A stretch of DNA of 64,000 nucleotides from JANWXD01 sp035575135 (GTDB lineage: Bacteria > Acidobacteriota > Terriglobia > Bryobacterales > Bryobacteraceae): positions 62,001-126,000 of the forward strand of contig DATLYE010000078.1 of assembly GCA_035575135.1 (NCBI GenBank). Reading direction: 5' to 3'. The notes under the pieces were generated by a model. It was not told the DNA's origin and searched no databases. It saw only the letters and a list, made by a program, of their open reading frames with translations. Every line of letters starts with the position of its first letter. Positions within the stretch are counted from its first letter, which is position 1. Shown here one piece after another: positions 45,240-54,684 of this stretch. Both the position numbers and the translations under genes were made by a program.

Positions 45240-46724
45240 GTGAAAGTCGCAAGCGTATTTGGCATCGCTTTCATCGGAGGGCTGCTGTGGGCTCAGGAGG
45301 ACCTGGCGGCCCTCGCTGCCCGGGGCAGGCAAGCAATGGCCTCGGGCCGGTTCGCCGAAGCGGCCAAGATCTACTCCGCGCTGGTCAAAAAGATCCCCGA
45401 CAGCGCGGGGCTGCACCTGAATCTGGGCATGGCCCGGTACATGGCCGGGGATGCCCGCGGGGCTGTGCCCGCGCTGGAAACAGCGTTGCGCCTGGAGCCG
45501 GGCTCGGGTCCGGCACAGCTGTTTCTTGGTGCGGCATACTTGGCCGCCGGAGCACCCGCCCGGGCCGTAAAGCCTCTGGTGGAGTTGGTCGGCAGGGAAC
45601 CGGCGAACGCAAAGGCTCGTCAGATGCTGGGCGACGCTCTGCTTGCCCTCGGGCGTGCGGATGAGTCCCTAAACCACTTTCAAAAACTCGCGGAGCTCGA
45701 ACCGGAAAACCCGCGAGCCTGGTACGGCCTGAGCAAGTCGTACGAGATGCTCTCCCGCGTAGCCTACCAGGAGCTCGAGAAACAGGCTCCCGAGTCGGCA
45801 TACTGGCTTGCTCTCACAGGGGGACGGCGGGAGGCCCAGCGGCAGTTTCGGAGTGCGTTTTTCTTCTATCGCGAAGCGCTCCGCAAGGATCCCGCGCTCC
45901 GCGGCGTGCATTTGGCGCTGGCGCGGATCTACAGAGAGACCGGCCATGCGGATTGGGCGGCCATTGAGGAGGAGCGGGAGCGGGCGCTGGGCCCTCCCGA
46001 GTGCGCGACCGTACCGCTCGAGTGTGAATTTGCGGCGGGCCGTTTTGCTGCGGTCCTGCGGGCCACACGTGCAGCGCTTAGCCCTGTATCCCTGTACTGG
46101 CGAGTCCGGGCGGCCAACGAACTGGCACTAGCAGCCTTCCACAAACTGTCCGCGCTTCCGGAGTCTCGCGAGCTTCATGAATTTCTCGCCGAAGCTCACC
46201 GGAACCGGGGCCGTCATATGGAGGCCGCGAGCGAATGGCGCCGGGCTCTCCAATTTACACCCGAGGACCGTTATCTGCAAAAAGAGCTGGCGGTGTCGCT
46301 CCACCTGAGCCGGGACTACAGCGGCGCTTCCGAAGTTGTCCAAAAGCTGCTGCGCGAGGATCCGGCTTCGGCGGAACTGAACTACCTGTTGGGCGACGCC
46401 CTGCTGAACCTCCAGCAGGCGCTCCGGGCCATCCCCTATTTGGAAAAGGCGGCCGCGGCGGACCCGAAACTCTTGCCGGCACGCGCATCCCTTGGCCGGG
46501 CCTACTTACAAACCGGTGCCCCGGCCCGCGCAGTGCCGCACCTGCGCGCTGCGTTGGCTTTGGACGAAGACGGCAGCCTGCACTTTCAGCTCGCGCGCGC
46601 CTACCAGGACGCCGGACAGCCTGAGTTGGCGCGCCAGACACTGGCAAAGTACCGGGAAATTCAGTCCGCTCACCTGGACGAAAAACGCCGCTTGGAGGAA
46701 CAGGTGAAAATCGAGCCGCCGTAG
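45240..46724 (+). CDS. secreted TPR-repeat protein
   Basis: A 494-residue protein with a GTG start 59 bases after the receptor gene. Residues 1-19 are a signal peptide (ASVFGIAFIGGLLWAQ). At least eight TPR-like repeats are visible, for example AMASGRFAEAAKIYSALVKK, ADESLNHFQKLAELEPENPR and LQQALRAIPYLEKAAAADPK. It probably binds partner proteins in the periplasm, perhaps linking receptor and CRTAC1 products. It is convergent with the CRTAC1 gene, 11 bases apart. Confidence 0.88.
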   Translation: MKVASVFGIAFIGGLLWAQEDLAALAARGRQAMASGRFAEAAKIYSALVKKIPDSAGLHLNLGMARYMAGDARGAVPALETALRLEPGSGPAQLFLGAAYLAAGAPARAVKPLVELVGREPANAKARQMLGDALLALGRADESLNHFQKLAELEPENPRAWYGLSKSYEMLSRVAYQELEKQAPESAYWLALTGGRREAQRQFRSAFFFYREALRKDPALRGVHLALARIYRETGHADWAAIEEERERALGPPECATVPLECEFAAGRFAAVLRATRAALSPVSLYWRVRAANELALAAFHKLSALPESRELHEFLAEAHRNRGRHMEAASEWRRALQFTPEDRYLQKELAVSLHLSRDYSGASEVVQKLLREDPASAELNYLLGDALLNLQQALRAIPYLEKAAAADPKLLPARASLGRAYLQTGAPARAVPHLRAALALDEDGSLHFQLARAYQDAGQPELARQTLAKYREIQSAHLDEKRRLEEQVKIEPP

Positions 46725-46735
46725 CGGCATTCTTT

Positions 46736-48439
46736 TTAGTCCGGTTCCTTCACACTCACGGTTTGGTTCGTTTCGACGTTAGAGAGTTTTTGTACGGTTC
46801 CGCTCGGCCACCGAATCTCGATCTCGGGAACGACCTTCCGTGCTCCGAGGCCGAAATGCACTCCGAAGTGCGTGGAAGAAGCATAGCTGACCGCGGTAGT
46901 CATTTCGTTCCACTGCTCGCCGATTCTTACTCGAGCGCCGATGCCGTCGCGGTTGCTCCTGGTTCCGATAAGCTTCAGGATCAGCCAGCGGTTGGAATTG
47001 GGGCTGACATTCTCCCATAGCTCAGCCTGGCCGCCGAGGCAGCTCACCACCACGTCCAGTTTGCCGTCGTTGTTGAAGTCGGCAAAGGCCGCACCGCGGT
47101 GCGCGCGGACCGCCTGCGCCAGTCCGCTGTCGGCCGTCACGTCCCGGAACCTGCCGTTCCGGGTGCCCGCAAAAATCGTGTTGTGTTGCAGATACGTGGT
47201 CGCTTCGAACTGCTCGATGCGGTCATTGACGTGAGAATTCGCCGTGAACAGGTCCTTCCACCCGTCGTTGTTGAAATCGAAGAAGCCGTTTCCCCAGCCG
47301 CTCCACCGGACGCTCTGCGGCCCGATCTGACTGGCGTAGGTCATGTCACGAAAGCTCCCGTCGCCGATGTTGCGGAATAGCGGGAAGGTTTCGCCCGTGA
47401 GCGCCGTCACACTAATGTCGGGACGGCCGTCATTGTCGTAGTCGCGAAAATCCGCCCCCATGCTGGCCACCGGCCGGCCGTGATCCAGAAGCGCAACGCC
47501 CGCCTGAAGCGCGACCTCTTCGAATCTGCCACGGCCCAGATTGCGGAAGAGAAAGTTTGGGAGATTGTCGTTAGTCACGAAGATATCGGCGCGCCCGTCA
47601 CCGTTATAATCGGCGAAGGCCACGCTCATGCCACGGCCCTCATGGGCGGCAATCCCCGACGGCTGCGAGACGTCCTCAAAGGTACCATCGCCCCGATTAC
47701 GATATAGTTGGTTGGCCACGGGCGTGAAATACTTGGGATGACAGTATACTCGAATGTTCCGCGCCCGGTCTCCGCAGTAACGATCGAACGCCAGCGTCCA
47801 CTGAGCGTAGTTGACGACAAACAGGTCCAGGTAGCCGTCGTTGTCATAATCGAACCAGCCGGCCGCCACCGACCAGCGGTCGCTCTTAATTCCGGCTCGG
47901 GCGGTCGCGTCTTCAAAGCGGCCGTCGCCCCGGTTGCGGTAGAGCAGATTGCGGTAAACGCCTGCCACGAACAGATCCACATTTCCGTCGTTGTCGTAAT
48001 CGCCGGCGGCGACGCCCATGGAATATCCGGCTCCCGCCACGCCCGCTTCGGCGGTTACATCACGAAACCTCAGCCCACCCTCGTTACGGAACAGCCGGTT
48101 CCAATACTTCGGGGCGGTTTTCTCCAGGGAGGGAATCTCTGCACCGTTGGTGAAGTAAATGTCGGTCAGGCCGTCGCGATCGTAGTCGAGCGTGGCCACG
48201 CCGCCTGGCATCGTCTCGATCATGTGCTTGTCCTGGGTGGGGTGGTGGTTCAGCACGAAGCTAACGCCCGCCGCTGCCGCGACGTCCCGGAAGCGGATCG
48301 GCCCGAAATCCGCAGCGCGTTGCCCGTTCGAAATCAGCGCGAGTGCCGCGCAGACCGCGCTTGCTCCGAGAAGCTTCCTCTTGAATGGCCCTGTGCGGCG
48401 TACATCGTGCCGGTGCTCGAGGGCACTATGGCAACACAT
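46736..48439 (-). CDS. CRTAC1-family protein (FG-GAP/VCBS repeats, ASPIC/UnbV C-terminus)
   Basis: A 567-residue exported propeller; KRKLLGASAVCAALALISNG is the signal peptide region. Seven calcium-binding loops of DxDxDG type are spaced along it: DYDRDGLTDIYF, DYDNDGNVDLFV, DYDNDGYLDLFV, DYNGDGRADIFV, DYDNDGRPDISV, DFNNDGWKDLFT and DFNNDGKLDVVV. The C-terminus GIGARVRIGEQWNEMTTAVS and EIEIRWPSGTVQKL is the ASPIC/UnbV domain. Such proteins often accompany Oar-like receptors and TPR proteins in Acidobacteria. Ligand unknown. No ribosome-binding site is visible before the ATG at 48439, so the start is tentative. Confidence 0.9.
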   Translation of the reverse strand: MCCHSALEHRHDVRRTGPFKRKLLGASAVCAALALISNGQRAADFGPIRFRDVAAAAGVSFVLNHHPTQDKHMIETMPGGVATLDYDRDGLTDIYFTNGAEIPSLEKTAPKYWNRLFRNEGGLRFRDVTAEAGVAGAGYSMGVAAGDYDNDGNVDLFVAGVYRNLLYRNRGDGRFEDATARAGIKSDRWSVAAGWFDYDNDGYLDLFVVNYAQWTLAFDRYCGDRARNIRVYCHPKYFTPVANQLYRNRGDGTFEDVSQPSGIAAHEGRGMSVAFADYNGDGRADIFVTNDNLPNFLFRNLGRGRFEEVALQAGVALLDHGRPVASMGADFRDYDNDGRPDISVTALTGETFPLFRNIGDGSFRDMTYASQIGPQSVRWSGWGNGFFDFNNDGWKDLFTANSHVNDRIEQFEATTYLQHNTIFAGTRNGRFRDVTADSGLAQAVRAHRGAAFADFNNDGKLDVVVSCLGGQAELWENVSPNSNRWLILKLIGTRSNRDGIGARVRIGEQWNEMTTAVSYASSTHFGVHFGLGARKVVPEIEIRWPSGTVQKLSNVETNQTVSVKEPD

Positions 48440-48463
48440 CGTCGGTTTTGTTGCGCGCCTCCC

Positions 48464-50764
48464 TCACAGGCGTGCGTGCCGCCCCAGGCCTCGCCGCTTC
48501 TTGGCGAACTCCGGCTCGGCGAGCGAAAAATACAGGCGGCGTTCGAGAGCGTCAACACGGTCCAGGCGTACGCGTATACGGTCCCCGATGGCGAACCGGC
48601 GGCGCGTGCGCTCCCCCACGATCTGGCGGGCATTCTCCAGATACCGGTACCGTTCTCCGGGAAGGCTGTCCAGGGGGATGAGACCTTCTACAAACAGGTC
48701 CGTAAGTTCCACAAAGAGCCCGAATTTGGACGTGCTGATGATCAGCGCATCGAATTCATCGCCCAGCCGCTCCGCCATGAACTTGGCTTTTTTCCACTCT
48801 ACAAGTTCTCGCTCGGCCTCCGCCGCGCGCCGCTCGGTTTCTGAGGCCTGCGTGGCGATGGCCGGTAAGTCCATAGGGGGCGGCTCGGTTCCCTCGAGGA
48901 CCGCCGAAAGCACCCGGTGCACCACCAGGTCCGGATAACGCCGGATGGGGGAAGTAAAGTGCGTGTAGGTATCCGTAGCGAGCGCGAAGTGGCCGGAGTT
49001 CTCCGGACTGTAGCGGGCCTGCTTCAGAGAACGGAGCATTAAGTAACTCAGGATCCGCTCTTCCGGCTTTCCCTGAATCTTCTCGACCAGACGCTGATAG
49101 TGCCTTGAGGAAACCTTGAGGCGTTCGTCCGCCAGCGCGAGGTCACGGCGGATCTTACGCCCGTCCCGCTTCCGGTCCACAACCGGAAAACGCTTCACCG
49201 GCAGAGCCCCCAGACCGAGGCTGTGGCCAAAGTGCGCCGCGATCTCTTCGAACTCCATCACCTTATGCGGGTCCGGCGCTTCGTGAATCCGGTACAGAGA
49301 AGGTACGCCCTTGGCTTCCAGGTGCGAGGCCACCGCTTCATTAGCGGCCAGCATGAACTCCTCGATGATGCGGTGTGCGACGTTGCGCGGAGCCCGCGTC
49401 ACACCCGTCATTTCGCCCCATTCGTCGAATTCAATGAGCGGTTCCGGCAGGTCGAAATCAATGGAGCCGCGGCGGGCACGTTTCCGGTTCAGAATGAGGG
49501 CAAGTTCGCGCATCATTTCGAAGCGTTCCAGCAAGTGCGCCCATCGTTCGCGCGCTGCGGGCTCACCGTCCAGGGCCGCGTGGACTTCTCCATAAGTGAG
49601 GCGCGCGGCGCTCCGGATCACCCCTTTGACGAACTCCTGGGAGATCACGTCGCCGCGATGGTCAATCTCCAGAAGCACCGAAAGCACGAGGCGGTCCGCG
49701 TGCGGCTTCAACGAGCACAACTCCGCGGAAAGCTCGAGGGGCAGCATCGGCACCGCACGGTCCGGAAAGTACACGCTCGTGCCGCGCCGGTACGCTTCGA
49801 TGTCAATGGGCGTTCCCGGCTTGACGTAGTGGCTGACATCTGCGATGTGGACGTGCAACGCGTAGTTGCCGTTCGGCAGGCGTTCCACCCAGACCGCGTC
49901 GTCGAAGTCCCGCGCCGTTTCGCCGTCGATCGTGACGACGTCCATCCCCCGGAAATCCACGCGACCGGCAAGTTCGTGGGCCCGCACGCCGCTCGGGAAG
50001 GTTTGCGCCTGCTCGAGAACTTCCGGCGGGAAGCGGTGGGGAAGATGATGCTTTCGGATAATGATCTCGACATCTACGCCGAAATCTTCCGGATAGCCGA
50101 GCACTTCGATCACGCGTCCGACCGCGCGTTCACCGTCGGCGGGGTACTCGAGCAGCTCCACGTCCACGATCATGCCGTCCAGGTCCTCCGCCGAGCGCAC
50201 CTCGGGTTCCTGCACTGCCATGCGGTCCGCCCCCGGCCGCCGCTCCGGGATCTCCAAACCCCTGGGAATTTCGATCCACTCGCGGAGCCGCTCGTCGTGG
50301 GGGATGACGAAACAGCCGTTGCGGCGCACGCGAAACTCGCCCACCACGGTGGGGTGCGCCCGCCGGAGGATCTGCACGATCTCGCCTTCGGCCCGCCCGG
50401 TCCGGTCGACGCGCGTGATGCGGGCCAGAACCCGATCGCCGTGCATCGCCTTGTCCGCCGCGGCGGAGGACACGAAGATGTCGCCCTCCACGCCTTCCGG
50501 GCGGCGGTCCGGAATGACAAAACCGTAGCCGTCGCGATGGCGATGGAGCCTCCCGGTGACAAACTCCTTCGTCCTTGCCGCGGAGACGAAATGCCCGGGC
50601 CGGAACTCGATCAGTGCCCCACGTTGTGCCAGGCGCTTCAGCGCGGCTTCAAGTTGCGGGCGCGCATCGCCGCGCGCACCGAACTCACGCACCAGTTGCT
50701 TAAAGCTGGCGCGGGCGTGGGGCAGTCGCTCGATATGGCGGAGGATGGTTGCGTCTTCGAACAA
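48464..50764 (-). CDS. rnr: ribonuclease R (RNase II family)
   Basis: A 766-residue 3'-5' exoribonuclease. Residues 1-60 are a winged-helix-like start. Cold-shock domains follow (GRLHRHRDGYGFVIPDRRPE; GDIFVSSAAADKAMHGDRVL). The RNB catalytic domain is at about 250-580, with TIDGETARDFDDAVWVERLP carrying the catalytic aspartates. The S1 domain (FDALIISTSKFGLFVELTDL, then FVEGLIPLDSLPG) and a basic tail (KKRRGLGRHARL) end the protein. It degrades structured RNA. It lies 45 bases after the TRAP operon on the same strand and is followed by the CRTAC1 gene. Confidence 0.95.
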   Translation of the reverse strand: MFEDATILRHIERLPHARASFKQLVREFGARGDARPQLEAALKRLAQRGALIEFRPGHFVSAARTKEFVTGRLHRHRDGYGFVIPDRRPEGVEGDIFVSSAAADKAMHGDRVLARITRVDRTGRAEGEIVQILRRAHPTVVGEFRVRRNGCFVIPHDERLREWIEIPRGLEIPERRPGADRMAVQEPEVRSAEDLDGMIVDVELLEYPADGERAVGRVIEVLGYPEDFGVDVEIIIRKHHLPHRFPPEVLEQAQTFPSGVRAHELAGRVDFRGMDVVTIDGETARDFDDAVWVERLPNGNYALHVHIADVSHYVKPGTPIDIEAYRRGTSVYFPDRAVPMLPLELSAELCSLKPHADRLVLSVLLEIDHRGDVISQEFVKGVIRSAARLTYGEVHAALDGEPAARERWAHLLERFEMMRELALILNRKRARRGSIDFDLPEPLIEFDEWGEMTGVTRAPRNVAHRIIEEFMLAANEAVASHLEAKGVPSLYRIHEAPDPHKVMEFEEIAAHFGHSLGLGALPVKRFPVVDRKRDGRKIRRDLALADERLKVSSRHYQRLVEKIQGKPEERILSYLMLRSLKQARYSPENSGHFALATDTYTHFTSPIRRYPDLVVHRVLSAVLEGTEPPPMDLPAIATQASETERRAAEAERELVEWKKAKFMAERLGDEFDALIISTSKFGLFVELTDLFVEGLIPLDSLPGERYRYLENARQIVGERTRRRFAIGDRIRVRLDRVDALERRLYFSLAEPEFAKKRRGLGRHARL

Positions 50765-50809
50765 ATTCAGCGCGGGAAATATCCCTTTACCTATCAGTAT
50801 AGCCGCTCT

Positions 50810-52663
50810 TCAGCCCCCACTGAACCACCGCGGCAGTGCGGTCGTAAACGGGGGCACGTAGGTGATCAGCAATACGCCGGCAATCTGCACCAGCAGCAGC
50901 GGCGCCACGGCACGGTACACCGTCGAGAGGGGCTGGCGAAACCGGTAGGAGGCCAGGAACAGATTCATGCCGACGGGTGGCGTCAGATAACCCACCTGCA
51001 GATTGGCCAGAAAGATGATCCCCAGATGGACAGGTTCCACCCCGAAAGCTTCCCCGAGCGGCAGAATCAGCGGCACCACGACGATGAGGGCGGAAAAGAT
51101 GTCCATCAAACAGCCCACGAGGAGCAGGAACAGGTTCAGCAACAACAGAAACGACCAGCGGGACTGGATCGCCCCCGTCACCCACTCCACGGCGCGGGCC
51201 GGCACTTCGGCATCCACCAGGTAGTTGGTGAAACCCAGGGCCACGCCGAGAATCAGCAGCACTCCGCCCACCAGCAGGCCGCATTCCGTTGCGACCCTGA
51301 CGGCGTCGCGCCGGAACTTCAGATCCCGGTAAACGAACGTCTCGATGACAAACGCGTATAAAGCCGTCAGTGCGGAGGCTTCGACGGCCGTGGCAAATCC
51401 GCCGAAGAGGGCGCCCAGCGCCACCACGGGCAGCAGCAACTCCCATTTTGCGTCCCAGATCGCCTCCCAGGCTTCCCGCCACTGAAACGGCGCCTTCGCG
51501 GGAACGGCGGGGCCCCGGCGAACGGCCCACCACGCCGTGAGGACAACCAGCACGACTCCGGGCAGAATGCCCGCCAGAAACACGTCCTCGATCCGGATGC
51601 GAGCGATCACCGCATAGAGGATGAGCGGCAGGCACGGCGGGAACAACAATCCCAAGGAGCCGGAGGCGGTCAGCAGTCCCAGAGCGTCCCGTTCCGAGTA
51701 CCGCGCCGCCAGCAGGATGGGCATCAGGAGACCTCCCAGCGCCAGAATCGTGACGCCCGATGCGCCTGTAAACGACGTGAAGAACGCGCAGACCAGAGCT
51801 GTGACGATCGCCGGCCCGCCGCGCATCCTGCCGAAGAGCGCTTCGAAAACGCGCACGAGCCGCCGCGAGGCGCCGCCCTCGGCCAGGAAGTAGCCGGCCA
51901 GCGTGAACAGCGGAATGGCGGGCAGCGTGGGGTTGGTTACCAGACGGTAGTGGTCAATAGGCAGCGAGGCGATCGGCAGGCCGGCGCCCCAGAACAGAAT
52001 CAGCGCCGCACCTCCCAGCGTGGTGAATACAGGGGTGCCCAGAGCCGTTGCCACCAGCAGGGCAATCAACCCTGGAACGACCATCGCCTCCTGCGCGACA
52101 GGCGGGCGCAGCGCCAGCAACACCAGCACCCCGGTGACCGCGAGCGCCGCGGCACGCCCGTGCCAGGAACGTGAGGCGTGCCCAATCATCCGCAAGCCGA
52201 TCGCCGCAAATCCGGCTGGCATCGCTGCCTGCAACACCCAAACCGGGATGCCGTAGGCCAGCAATTTACCCGCCTCCCGTTCGCTCAGGACAAACTCCAC
52301 TCCCGCCACGCAAAAGAAGGCACTGGCGGCTGCGGCGCAGGCGTTCGCGAAGATCCGCGCGGCGGCCTGAATCTTTGCGGGCAGCAGGGCCGCCGCCGTC
52401 GAAAGCGCGAGCAGCCGGTCCTCGCGCGCGGCCACCGCGCCCCCCAGCATAGCCACAACCAAGGTCAGGTGCTGAACGATGGCGGTGGCGCCCGGCATGC
52501 CCGTGCGGAGCCCGGAGCGCAGCACGATTTCCGCCAGCGGTACCAGGGTCATGGCCGCCAGGCTGGCGGACAACAGCAGGTTCTCCGCGCCAACCAGTGA
52601 GCGTTCGACCACTCTGGCCGGCGTTCGCGGCACCTGAGTGATCGAGATTTCACGGGCGTTCAT
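50810..52663 (-). CDS. TRAP transporter fused small and large permease (DctQM)
   Basis: A 617-residue membrane protein. Residues 1-180 form the DctQ-like four-helix small subunit. From about 190 the DctM large subunit begins, with SLPIDHYRLVTNPTLPAIPL, AGYFLAEGGASRRLVRVFEA, FFTSFTGASGVTILALGGLL and VHLGIIFLANLQVGYLTPPV, then GMNLFLASYRF, which are DctM signatures. It imports an organic acid with Na+ or H+ after delivery by DctP. Its start overlaps the dctP stop by 4 bases. The substrate is not deducible. Confidence 0.93.
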   Translation of the reverse strand: MNAREISITQVPRTPARVVERSLVGAENLLLSASLAAMTLVPLAEIVLRSGLRTGMPGATAIVQHLTLVVAMLGGAVAAREDRLLALSTAAALLPAKIQAAARIFANACAAAASAFFCVAGVEFVLSEREAGKLLAYGIPVWVLQAAMPAGFAAIGLRMIGHASRSWHGRAAALAVTGVLVLLALRPPVAQEAMVVPGLIALLVATALGTPVFTTLGGAALILFWGAGLPIASLPIDHYRLVTNPTLPAIPLFTLAGYFLAEGGASRRLVRVFEALFGRMRGGPAIVTALVCAFFTSFTGASGVTILALGGLLMPILLAARYSERDALGLLTASGSLGLLFPPCLPLILYAVIARIRIEDVFLAGILPGVVLVVLTAWWAVRRGPAVPAKAPFQWREAWEAIWDAKWELLLPVVALGALFGGFATAVEASALTALYAFVIETFVYRDLKFRRDAVRVATECGLLVGGVLLILGVALGFTNYLVDAEVPARAVEWVTGAIQSRWSFLLLLNLFLLLVGCLMDIFSALIVVVPLILPLGEAFGVEPVHLGIIFLANLQVGYLTPPVGMNLFLASYRFRQPLSTVYRAVAPLLLVQIAGVLLITYVPPFTTALPRWFSGG

Positions 52664-53694
52664 TTGCCGGTTTTTTTCGCCGCCCGGTACTCCTCAAGAA
52701 GCCGCCGCACTTTGTCAAACATGTCGGCGGGGACCATGCGGCCGCGGATCTGCGGATAGACGCTTTCGGCCAGCTTGCGCCACTCCGCCTCAGCGTCGGG
52801 CGGGACGCGATGAACGATCAGCCCGCGCTTCTGCATGGCTTGGACTGCCTCCTGGCTTTCGGCCCGGCTGCGAGCCTTGATTTGCGCCCCGGCCTCACGT
52901 GCCGCCTGCATCACCGCCGTGCGGGCCTCGGGAGAAAGGCCGTCCCAGGCTTTGCGCGTCAGCACCGTGGCGCCTACCAGCGGGGCCCAGTTGAGCTCGA
53001 GCATGTGGCGGGCTACGGTGTAGATCTGGCTTGCCAGAGCGTGCACCGGAATTGTGGGCACGGCGTCAATCATCCCGGTCTGGAGCCCGGTCAGCATGTC
53101 GTTCGTCTCAAGCGGCACGGGCCGGTATCCGGCCGCCCGCACGATCTCCAGCTGGTCGTTATCGCCGGCTCCGACGAAGACTTTCAACTTCTTCAGATCC
53201 GCCGGGCGCACTACCGCTTCGCGGCAGAAATACCGGATCCAGCCGGCGTCACCCCAGAACAACACCACGAATCCTTTGTCGAGCAACCGCTGCTCCAGGT
53301 CCGGCTGTAGCTTTTCTTGGATGTAATCCACCTCCTCAAGAGACCGGAACATCATGGGCATGTACTGCAGGGCGGTCACGGCCTTATCAATTTCCGCAAG
53401 ACCGCCGGCCGTAAGCATCCCGGCCTGAAGCTGGCCGATGCGCATACGGCGCACGACGTCGGCCTCGCTGCCCATGGTTCCGTCGGTGTAAACCGTCAGC
53501 GCCACGCCACCCCCGGGGGCTCGCCGCCACTTCTCGCCCATCGCCAGCAGGATCTGGTGGAAGGAGGATCCCTTGGGAGCCAGCGTTGCCAGACGCACGC
53601 GCTGCGCCTGGGCGGCTGCGGGGACGGCGCCCGCAAGCAGCAGGCATGCAAGCAGGATCAGCTGCTTTCTCCGACCTGGTTTCATGCGCCTCAC
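52660..53694 (-). CDS. TRAP transporter substrate-binding protein DctP
   Basis: A 344-residue periplasmic protein with a signal peptide (LILLACLLLAGAVPAAAQAQ). RVRLATLAPKGSSFHQILLA begins the DctP fold. GTMGSEADVVRRMRIGQLQA and KVFVGAGDNDQLEIVRAAGY, then NDMLTGLQTGMIDAVPT, are conserved segments lining the ligand cleft. It captures the substrate and docks on DctQM. It overlaps both neighbours by 4 bases, giving a TatT-DctP-DctQM operon. Confidence 0.93.
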   Translation of the reverse strand: MRRMKPGRRKQLILLACLLLAGAVPAAAQAQRVRLATLAPKGSSFHQILLAMGEKWRRAPGGGVALTVYTDGTMGSEADVVRRMRIGQLQAGMLTAGGLAEIDKAVTALQYMPMMFRSLEEVDYIQEKLQPDLEQRLLDKGFVVLFWGDAGWIRYFCREAVVRPADLKKLKVFVGAGDNDQLEIVRAAGYRPVPLETNDMLTGLQTGMIDAVPTIPVHALASQIYTVARHMLELNWAPLVGATVLTRKAWDGLSPEARTAVMQAAREAGAQIKARSRAESQEAVQAMQKRGLIVHRVPPDAEAEWRKLAESVYPQIRGRMVPADMFDKVRRLLEEYRAAKKTGK

Positions 53695-54605
53695 TCCAGG
53701 AAAAGTTCATCGAGCCGGCTGAGAAGCCAGCGGGCCCGGCGCTGCACAATCAGATTCGCGAGCCGAAATTCCGGCCAGGCGTCGGGATCGATTTCCAGGG
53801 CCCGCCTCAGCAGGGCTTCGAACTCCTTGCGGTCCTGCCGCGCCAGCGGCACCGCTTCGGCGTAGGCTACCAGCGGCCCGGCCAGACGGCCCCCGGAAAG
53901 TTCCATGGCCCGCTCGAAGTGTCTCCGGCTTCGCTCGAATGCGTCCCCCGCGGCGCCCCTCCGGCTCGGCTCATACGCGATCAAAAAACTGTGGATGGCG
54001 CCGTGATCAAACTGCTCGTCCAGTTCAAGCGCCCGGTCAATCAGCGCTTCAACGGCCGGCTGATCTGCGATCAGCTCGGGGCTGTCCTTGCTCAAGGCGA
54101 TGGCTGAGCCCCACGCAGCCGCCGTCCAGTACAGCAACGGAACGTCGCGTCGCGAAATTCCCCGCACGGCTGACTTCGGGTCGCGCCGGAGTTGGGATTC
54201 GAACCCGGCACGGCTCAGCCCCAGACCCCGCAGACCGTAATCCCGCGCGCGCAGGTACATCTTCCGTGCCCGAGTTCTGAGAGCCGTGGCCTTGGCTAGG
54301 TCCTCGGCCTCCAGCTCGTCGGCGGGCTGCTGCAGGAAAGCGTAGGCGTATTGCGTAAAACCGCTGGCGGCCGCAACCAGCAAGCCCCGATGGCGTGGAT
54401 TCTCGGCGAGCAGGCTTTCAATCAACTTCAGGCCGAACGGCACGGCCTCCCCGACGAACTCCGGATCGTTGTCGGAGGCAAAAGTCGTCCCGGTCTTCGC
54501 CACCGCGTCACCGACCTTGTTCATGGCGTATCGCATGCACGCCGGCGACAACAGCAGCGCCGCCGCCACTGCCAGCACCAACGGCTGCCGTGCGCAGCAC
54601 TTCAT
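53691..54605 (-). CDS. TatT-like TRAP-associated lipoprotein
   Basis: A 304-residue lipoprotein from the ATG at 54605. LALVAVAALLL-type core then SPAC (Cys25) is the lipobox. The mature part is helical with TPR-like packing (DNDPEFVGEAVPFGLKLIES; DYGLRGLGLSRAGFESQLRR; ALIDRALELDEQFDHGAIHS), matching the TRAP transporter T-component family known from Treponema TatT. TatT trimers form a pore that hands ligand to the P component, possibly for hydrophobic molecules. First gene of the operon, with a divergent gap of 79 bases to the adenosine-kinase gene. Confidence 0.88.
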   Translation of the reverse strand: MKCCARQPLVLAVAAALLLSPACMRYAMNKVGDAVAKTGTTFASDNDPEFVGEAVPFGLKLIESLLAENPRHRGLLVAAASGFTQYAYAFLQQPADELEAEDLAKATALRTRARKMYLRARDYGLRGLGLSRAGFESQLRRDPKSAVRGISRRDVPLLYWTAAAWGSAIALSKDSPELIADQPAVEALIDRALELDEQFDHGAIHSFLIAYEPSRRGAAGDAFERSRRHFERAMELSGGRLAGPLVAYAEAVPLARQDRKEFEALLRRALEIDPDAWPEFRLANLIVQRRARWLLSRLDELFLE

Positions 54606-54684
54606 TTCACGGGCCACCCAACAAACTAGAATAACGGGAAAGGCTTCGGTTCCCCGGCCGGGCGTAGTATGCTGGAAAGCTCCC

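Noticed and set aside
49223..51361. 712-codon open frame antisense to rnr and the TRAP permease gene
   Set aside because: Spans two real genes on the other strand and shows no domain or signal; an artefact of GC-rich codon usage.
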